Below are positions 56,701-64,000 of a stretch of 64,000 nt of DNA, piece by piece (within the stretch, counting starts at the first letter, position 1; every line of letters starts with the position of its first letter). The notes under the pieces were generated by a model. The model saw nothing but the letters and a program-made list of their open reading frames with translations. It did no database searches and was not told the DNA's origin. The DNA is taken from assembly GCA_036971715.1 (NCBI GenBank), contig JAVHJL010000004.1, positions 1,798,001-1,862,000 on the forward strand, in the 5' to 3' direction. This DNA is from Arthrobotrys musiformis (lineage: Eukaryota; Ascomycota; Orbiliomycetes; Orbiliales; Orbiliaceae). Position numbers and translations under genes: made by a program.

Positions 56701-59700
56701 TTTTCCAGTTGAGGGTTATGTTAGAGTGATGGCAACTACATGGGGGGAAGCAAGGGTGGGAGTTAAGAAACAAGGTTTGTGAAGCATGAAAGACAGTCTA
56801 CAGATTCGACATACTAACAAAGGAACAAAGTGTCTGTGTGATGTTTGATCCCACGGGTATAGTTATTTGTAGAAGCAAAATTTAGGATATGACAAAAACT
56901 TTGTTTCTTGTGTCACCATGCCTTCTTAGCAGAGTGCGTACGTATGACATTATACCGTACATGGGGCGCCCGGGAGGGAATAGGACTGTGAGAGTATTCG
57001 ATTGGAGGTTGTGGTTTCTAGAAATCCGCATATCTGCTTCTGATTGGGGGAGAGGCAAATATAGTTCCCGTTGAGAATATGAAGGTCTGGGGTTTCCATG
57101 TGAAAGGTGGAACTAGCATGCAGGTGGATTGGATGTTACTATACTTTGTAGCACCTGTAGGTTTTGATTGATGGTGGAGTTTTGATAATCAATGGCATAG
57201 ATACTCTAGCGTCTATGTTTACGAAAACGGCCATGTGCTAATGTTGACTACGGCGCTAGCTGTCTGCGTTGAGGATGTTGTAATTCGGACGGCATGAGGT
57301 TGGCATTTCTGATACAAGCCTGCCGGAGAATCTGGGGTACCTAAAGCCCCGTTCAGCCTAACATGATTATTGCATTGACATACAACGTTCCTGGCGCTAA
57401 ACAAGGTCCAAAGCGCCATTCACTAAGAATACATAAAACCTCTAGCAACCGGTGAGGGAATGCGTACATACTAGTAGAGTAGATCCCAAGAACGTCCCGT
57501 TCCGAATTATTCCCTACAGGACAGCCACTGTCATGAGTAATGCCTAAGTCATCTAACCATTCTATCTTTAACTTTCTCAGCAGAGTCAATGAGAGTTTTA
57601 ACGGAGATACTAGTTTTCAACGGGATCTCCGTCGTAATTCCCGTTCACGTAGATTGTGTCGAAGAATCGCACAGACACTAAGGTTGGAGCTAGTGGATCT
57701 ATAGGGTCTAGTGGAAAGTTTATAATTTAAGTAGCGGGGCAGATTGAAATATACTCCTATGAGCTCAAGGATTCTGATGTAGATGAGAGAGGGGAGTGCA
57801 TGAAAAAGCTTGGAAAGTTATGGATGCAATTAAATTCGTCTGATATGTGTGGCGACGAGATTTGAGACTATAGATCATAGCGTCGAGAAATTCGAGGCGA
57901 CACCGGTATGACCGAGACATGAAGTGGGACGTTGTTGTATTTTCAGGAGGGTTGTGTTGGTAGGAGTACCGACGCCCTGGTCCTTTCCTGCACAGAAAGC
58001 CCCGGTGCGTCCGAGTTTTGCGTACGCCCAAGACACGATTTCCGAGGATGTGTATCAGCGATTCCTGTGATAAAGGGGGGTCCCAGGAATATTTCTGTAT
58101 GTCTCCATAACTAGCCCCTTCTGATACTCGATGGCTTGTTTGGAAAAAATAGCACTTCTATAACATTCTATTGCTATACTTGTGTCTCATGGAAAACAGC
58201 GTGATAATCTGGAGCGGTGGAGAGGCAGTGGAGCCACTTCCGTATCCGTCTCAGGTATACGATCCCGAGGGTGAGGTCCTGGGACCGACGAGTGACGAAA
58301 GCGCATCTTGGCCAAGGGCCCCGGGGCCCGCGATTAGCCCCTTGGTCATATGGCACACCCGAACATGCAAGCACAGAATTCCAGGAGATATTCGATCTAA
58401 ACCATGCTGGGCTAGTATCGACGATATAAAAGGCTTGGCTTGGCGATCGTGAGGGCCAGCTGCGAACGCATCTCGATCGGAGACGGCTAGCCGCGAACTC
58501 GTTCATCCTGATCACATTTTGTGGGCATTTTCTATTTATCAGGATCCATAAAAAGTCGAGAGAAACAATCAAAAAGAGGTCAGAAAGCGAACGAAAATGT
58601 GACGGCGGTTGAAGGCAAGTCGAATTTCGCCCAGACCAATCTCCACGCATGACGCACTATTAGGAAAGAACGTCTCATGGTATTGGGACGCTACTTGCTG
58701 CCGAGTTAGTACTAAAAACGTCCATGATTGGCAGTAATTAAAGCAAGTGGGGATTGATCCTTGCTCAGTTGATGTATTTCTGGCACATCATGGCAATCGA
58801 CCGTTCGGGACCTTCAAAGGAGGGAACTCTATTGAGCCCAGCGAAGAGGTTCACGATACTCGAGCGAGATCTTGGGAATCTAGCCGTCTAAACTCCTTCC
58901 TCCTAAAGGTAGCCTGATACAAACGATGTAATGGGTGGGGAAGGTGTGGATAAATTGTGCAGAAATTTGCTTCTTAGGTGAAAGTATCGGCTCATCGCCC
59001 GACAGCATGATCAATATCTATTGTACTAGCGATAGTACCTCGTTAATAGATGAACTAAGGCGAGGCCAAGAACGAAGATCTGAAAATCGAGGCGAGAGTA
59101 AAGGACTTTCGAGCCCCACTAATACCACCAATATCACTAATGAAAATTATTGTTTTTGGCGTGGTTCTGCGAAAGCTGTGCACGAGCTGTTGCACATGAG
59201 ATCAGAACTGAGACCTTGTATCGGAATTTCGCGCTAGAGGAACGGATAGATCTTGGCTCTCAAAGATGGATAGAGTTTTGTCAACTCATTAGCGGCCGGC
59301 GGCATCGGTCCTTTTCGACGGAAAGCTTCCTTTCCTTTTGCCGCCCACGTGGAATCTAGTCAATGTAGCCGTCGGGGTGCTCTTGACTTCCAACCATCTT
59401 GGGGAGACGTCTCAAAAGATCTGTCGGTATCCGGAAAACATATCCTAGGCTGACGAGTGGGAGCCTTTTTTTAGCCTTGATCGAACGGTTTCTAACTGCT
59501 ATCGTCGATAACCTGCGGGCCTTGCTTATCGTATATGTAATTAATATAATTATCGAGTTCCGTTAAGCGTTTATCACAACCGATATTCCTTCGAGTAGGC
59601 CAAGAACTGACAAGTTTCAGGAGGCGACGCCCACCGTCTTCAACTTCTCATCTGAGATTCCATCTGCAGCTTGCATTGCGAGGCATGTGGAGATCAGTGA

Positions 59701-60999
59701 CAAAAGTCGTTTCTTGGTGTTCCGAGTGTGATATGATCCACTGATGTCGCATTCAGTGAAGTGGTTTCCCGTGCTGGCGGGTTGGTGTCCAGTGGACTGG
59801 TTCGTGGATTCACGAGGCCTGCTATTGGACCCGTCCCACATATCACAACAGAGTGGAATTGTTACCGACATATTACCATTATGTAGGCGTATTATCGTCG
59901 TCGAGTCTTCATTCGAGACAGGAAAGTGGAGATACCAGAGACAGACGGTGATTTGAATTCACGAAGGTGATGGTCTTGGCATTATTGAGAGGTCCGTTCT
60001 TCTTTGAGTTGACTGGATCAGACTCCCCTGATCCAAACAACAACCACCAAGCAAGCCATCAAGGCAGGGAAAGAACGCCTTCGAACGCACTACGGCAGTC
60101 TCCACAAAAAGAATCGTTCTGGAGAATCTTATGCCGAAATTGTTCAAGCACGGACAGGTCTCTTGACACCGAGATAATCATTCGACTTCGTGCTCTTTAC
60201 TGGTATGTCAGGGCGCATTGAACTTCATGCGGAGATTTAAGCCGCTGACATCAGACTTAGACCGCCGTTCGCTCTCTTTTAGCCTTTGGCAAAAGAATGC
60301 TCCCAGTTGACGGAGATAGTGCCATGATGATTATTTATGCAGCGCACCCTTGAGATTCACCTTGAGGAACAATGGGGAGGAGGGGATTTCAGCTACCAAC
60401 AGCCCTTGAGAAACCAGGATGAGAAACTTGGCAGGAACATTTGGGTTAAGCCTTTCTGCAGTCCGTCCAATTAAACCTGCCATTTTTGGAAACTTCGAGC
60501 AATGGTGGACCAAACTGTCGGGACCCACCGGCCGTCTTGCTGGGATCATACCAGATGCTGGGATCCAAAGTATTCATTTCGCGGTCCTCCATTGCCGTCC
60601 ATAGTTTGGGACTTTCGACAGGATAGCGCCTCGAACGCCCTGCTTATCACGACGAGACAAACATTGCAGTGTCGAAGGTGCATGTATAGTGTCATTCGTC
60701 AAAGATCGTGCAATTTCCAGGAGTTTGAAGTTACCAGGGAAATATTTCTTCGCTCCTTATGTACCAGTGTGTCGGATACTGGTCGCTTTCAAACACCGGC
60801 AGAAACCCTTGGACATGGCCATGCATGCGAGTCGTGAGATTGGGAAAGAAAAATAGTGTGCCCTACTTCATTTTTGTCCCGCTCTATTGGGACTGCCTCC
60901 TGGGCTTGTTGAGTTTAGTCTTCTAGGCGGGGCTTCGGGATATTCGATAGTTGACGGACGCTATCTGCCTTTTTAATTTTTTATTTTATTCCAACATAG

Positions 61000-61230
61000 G
61001 TCAAAAAGGAAAACGGCATTGCTACCGTTGAAGCCCAACTGCCAGTAACGGCTCGTCCTCGTCTAACGAGGTTTTACAAGAAAGACACCACGGGAAACGT
61101 TGGACAGACTAACGATCGAAACGCAATCATTGAGGCCACCCCACTTGCTTTTGAGAGATGGAAGAACAACCCCTCAGCCAAGGATGTCCTGTTCTCTTCC
61201 CAGCTAATCCCCTCAGGAGGGATCGTCTGA
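61000..61230 (+). pseudogene. Exon-like coding remnant of 76 codons
   Basis: A splice-acceptor-like run (T-rich then CCAACATAG, to 60999) precedes an open frame of 76 codons that ends in TGA at 61228-61230. The predicted chain begins VKKENGIATVEAQLPVTARP and contains ATPLAFERWKNNPSAKD. The amino-acid composition is balanced as for a globular protein. It has no ATG and I could find no convincing upstream exon, so it is either a relic or the last exon of a gene whose 5' part I cannot resolve. I do not recognise the family. Confidence 0.35.
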
Positions 61231-62657
61231 GCCAGAACCTTGGCTAAACCCGAAGTTGATGGGTGCCATTATTGACGCATATTAAATGGGCAAATGTCAT
61301 GAGAGGATGTACATCACACACTGTTGCTTCCTTCTGCTCGTGGTTGGTTTTAAATATGCTTACGAAGCTATGTTGCTAACCTCTTTCGACCAGAGGGATT
61401 TCGTAGATAGACGACGGCACGATCGATATTGAGCTCTCGATGTAATTCCAACAATTTGCGAGTGGGTAGAGGGCTAGCGTCGCTTGGCATAATAAAGAAG
61501 GCTCGGGGCCACTTACCGAGGAGTTCCCCTCGGCACAGAAGAGGTCCTACCAGAAGCACGATGACCACACACACATTCGAAAATAAAAAACCGTCGTCGA
61601 AGTCGCAACGCATCTGCGTAGGACCAGGCATTCTAGACTTTTCAAAATGCAGAAGGAAAGCAACTAGAAGACACCAACTGTCTGGTAAAAGGTGCGAGGA
61701 AGGAGTGCATGTATGTACCCACTGGGTACAGTACAAATACCCTACATACCAGGGTTCTGAGGGAGAGCATGGTCACCTGAACTGTTTCCATTGGGTACTT
61801 CCATCCATACGCAAAAAGAAACAAATCTCACGTCGCAAGCCACTGCTTGCATGAGGGAAACGGGAAATGTCCACCGCTGCATGATTTCTGATGCCTCTTG
61901 AATCCATCAGAAAGCTCGCCTTTCGCGAATTCGGGGCTTTTGACAACTTCGTTTGTCGCCCGGAATTCTTAGGCCAACGGCTGAACAAAACATTTGCGGA
62001 CTCGTTTGGTTTCGTGGAACACACATTGGAGGCCAAGCAAGATCCTCCGTGATACAGGACGAGTCCGCCAGAGCAGGTTACTCTCCTCGTACGGTGCCCA
62101 AGAAAGCGGTTGGTCATCGCAAAGTGGTGGTGGATCTGCTAGGCCCTTGGCACCCTTAGCCTTCTGAGTGAGAGACAACAGCATTCAGCCTGGATGCATG
62201 GTGTGTGCAAACAGGGATACTTTTTTCACCCCATCGAACGGCCCAGCGCTCGAGGGGTTTGGGGGAAGGGAAAAAGGGCTTTCTCGTGCTCTCTTGCAGG
62301 TGGGCCTCGATATTTCGTTACAGCGAATTCTTCCCCACCAACAAACGAGCAGGGAACATGGAGTGGCCTTCAATCTAAACGAGGAGCCAAAAGAAATAGC
62401 AAAGCGCGGTTGGAGGAGGCAGTTCAGAAAGGGAAGAAGAAGAAGAAAAAAAAAAAAAAAGAACGGAACTGCTACTTTGCGTGAGAAATTGAAGAAAGCC
62501 TCTTCCCTGCGTGTTTAGACATCATTCTGCTGATTCATTCACCTGCTCACCTCTCGCCAGTCAAGGTCGGTCCTCGAATTTTATTCCTCCTGCTTCCGAT
62601 AACTTACGACGAACACCAGTTTTTTCTAATCGCATCGTCTACAGGAACCAGAATAAG

Positions 62658-62688
<31 letters not shown>
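62658..62688 (+). repeat. A31 homopolymer
   Basis: An uninterrupted run of 31 A. With the GAA/A run at 62432-62460 and the T25 run at 62946-62970, it forms a group of homopolymer tracts within 540 bp just upstream of the Pro/Gln-rich gene. They could be retroposed poly(A) tails or nucleosome-free promoter elements. Confidence 0.9.
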
Positions 62689-62690
<2 letters not shown>

Positions 62691-62945
62691 ACAGGAAGAA
62701 CTACCTAGGAAGGACCCGAGGCACCCCCTGGATACCCATTGGACCCATCGATACCAGCCAAGGAACTGGATATCTCCTCTTTGTACCGTTAATCACCCGT
62801 GGGAGGGGCAATGTCCATGTAGCATTTTGGAAAGCACCCGAAGCCTGATGGTGATGAGATATTATTCCACGCACCTGGATGAGAAACATAGCACATACGT
62901 TTCTTTCGAACACCATTCGCGGAGACCACAGCGACGTAAGGCCAC

Positions 62946-62970
62946 TTTTTTTTTTTTTTTTTTTTTTTTT
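62946..62970 (-). repeat. T25 homopolymer
   Basis: An uninterrupted run of 25 T (poly-A on the minus strand) located about 130 bp upstream of the start of the Pro/Gln-rich gene at 63097. See the A31 tract for interpretation. Confidence 0.9.
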
Positions 62971-63096
62971 GCGATCCCTTCCTCTTCGTGTTTCTGAACC
63001 AAACCCCCAAATGCTAACAAACCGGACGGGAGGAATAACAGAGCAAGGGGACTGAAGCTCATGATCCTTGGGGCTCGACGATCTTGATACTCCACG

Positions 63097-64000
63097 ATGG
63101 CGTCGACAACTTCTTACCCTCCAAACCCACCCCCTCAGCACGACCCTGCCTTCCAACCAATTAATAACAATTTTCACCCAGAACCTCACCGGGAATTTCC
63201 TCCACGTGCTCGTGTGGATTCCTGGCATGAGGCTGCGCCGGGTCTCAGGAATCTCGCAAATGGTGCGCCCCAACTGCCCAGAACATTTTATATCACCTCA
63301 ACACAACCACCTCTTTTTACGAGGCCCTCTTCCTCAGACATTAGCTCAATTTAGGGTTGACACCGGTGGACTAACTAATGCTCTTGTTTTATTTTTATAT
63401 GGTATAGGCCCGGCTCCATCAGAATCCAATTTACCTCCTCCAATCCATGCAAGACCACCATCTCATCCACCAAGTCGACGGCCGTCGTTGGCTATAGAAA
63501 CAGCTGCATCGACCGATATCGAGAAGCAGCCTCAATCAGCACAACCATATTTAGGATCTGAGAAACAACCTTCACCACATGCACCTGCGGCGACGGGCCC
63601 ACCTCCAATGCAGCATCGGCCTACGACTGTTCCGCCTGGGTTGACGGCAAAGCGAGAACATAATCTTCAACATATCCCCCCTCAGACTGCACCGGCCTCG
63701 CCTACTGCGCCTTTGCACTACTCACATCACCACCCTCCGCCTCTGCAGCCGCCCCAACTGCAGCAACCCCAACTACAGCAGCCTCAACTACAGCAGCCTC
63801 AACTACAGCAGCCTCAACTACAGCAGCCTCAACTACAGCAGCCTCAACTACAGCAGCCTCAACTACAGCAGCCTCAACTGCAGCAACAGCAACTGCAGCA
63901 ACCGCAAATACAGCAGCCTCAGTTACAACCTCCTCAACTACAACCACCTCAGCTACAACCACCTCATCTGCAGCCATCTCCGCAACATCCTCACGGTCTC
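63097..64000 (+). CDS. Pro/Gln-rich protein N-terminus, truncated by window end
   Basis: The proposed model is exon 63097-63262 and exon 63408 onward, with a 145-nt intron (63263-63407, donor GTGCGC, branch-like CTAACTAAT, acceptor ATAG) that keeps the frame (LRNLANG then PAPSESN). The alternative without splicing stops at 63352-63354. The first 55 residues are Pro/His-rich, then the chain has PPSHPPSRRPSLAIETAAS and a long Pro/Gln/Leu tract from about 63743. There is no signal peptide. Such composition is common in fungal transcriptional regulators and low-complexity co-repressors, but no DNA-binding domain lies within the window. The gene continues beyond base 64000. Confidence 0.6.
63779..63868 (+). 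repeat. 15-bp coding tandem repeat, six perfect copies
   Basis: Six identical copies of CAGCCTCAACTACAG (63779-63868) encode QPQLQ, with degenerate copies on both sides out to about 63975. The unit is a multiple of three, so expansion or contraction keeps the reading frame. Identity of the six copies at third positions indicates recent amplification. Confidence 0.95.

Larger units (their letters stand above)
53704..63096. other. 9.4-kb gene desert with homopolymer tracts
   Basis: I found no supportable gene. Short ORFs occur in all frames, overlap on both strands, and lack motifs. Notable contents are a TG-rich stretch (55127-55151), the palindrome CCAACGTACGTTGG (55788-55801), an exon-like fragment (61000-61230), GAA/A runs (62432-62460), A31 (62658-62688) and T25 (62946-62970). 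The composition does not look strongly AT-rich as after heavy RIP. It may include decayed elements or undetected non-coding RNA. Confidence 0.5.

Noticed and set aside
58316..58329. GGGCCCCGGGGCCC palindrome
   Set aside because: It is a single GC-rich palindrome without associated gene or repeat; likely chance.
63779..63868. CRISPR-like array of 15-bp repeats
   Set aside because: There are no spacers; the copies are contiguous and in frame in a coding region.
63702..63977. 91-residue minus-strand ORF rich in Ala and Val
   Set aside because: It is the antisense translation of the 15-bp Pro/Gln repeat.

Overview
The window is nuclear DNA of a filamentous ascomycete (Pezizomycotina). The evidence is short GT-AG introns of about 45-145 nt, a fungal-type PARP, a KDEL-tagged ER DnaJ, nuclear genes for a mitochondrial complex I subunit and TFIIIC, and a DNMT5-type DNA methyltransferase-helicase. 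DNMT5 has a patchy distribution in fungi. It hints at an early-diverging lineage such as Pezizomycetes or Orbiliomycetes, but I cannot fix the class. No rRNA, tRNA, CRISPR array or intact transposon was found.

Region A (1-16.3 kb) is the most unusual part: four very large or odd genes in alternating orientation. Gene 1 (minus strand, running off the left edge) encodes a ComEC-like metallo-beta-lactamase domain joined through a tiny intron to a giant DUF6603-like protein, and a second intron near its 3' end hides the true reading frame. Gene 2 (plus) is a 421-residue protein with collagen-like glycine-rich blocks. Gene 3 (minus, 1096 residues) and gene 4 (plus, 1324 residues) share a 348-bp divergent promoter with a TATA box for each direction. 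Genes 3 and 4 have motif strings that I recall only from unnamed long bacterial proteins. I read the block as a co-inherited system of unknown function, possibly of bacterial origin, and it is the best candidate here for an undescribed system.

Region B (16.7-38.3 kb) is mostly ordinary fungal genes: a 20-cysteine secreted protein, a DUF1826-like protein, PARP (748 aa), an ER Hsp40 (394 aa, KDEL), a TFIIIC subunit-6 homologue, the 24-kDa complex I subunit, an ankyrin-like protein with an unresolved 5' end, a Vps62/DUF946 protein and a multi-pass membrane protein. Between the ankyrin and Vps62 genes lies a 3-kb AT-rich, low-complexity stretch with a CTA/CTG microsatellite and palindromic repeats.

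Region C (40.5-53.7 kb) holds the 2159-residue DNMT5-like enzyme, an AusD-like SAM methyltransferase standing alone, and a DJ-1/PfpI-fold protein that has lost its nucleophile cysteine. Region D (53.7-63.1 kb) is a gene desert of about 9.4 kb with homopolymer tracts and one exon-like remnant. The right edge (63.1-64.0 kb) has the start of a Pro/Gln-rich protein with a 15-bp coding tandem repeat, cut by the window end.

The genes do not form a single pathway. DNMT5, PARP and TFIIIC subunit are nuclear, the Hsp40 and Vps62 proteins belong to the secretory and vacuolar system, and only region A looks like a functional cluster.
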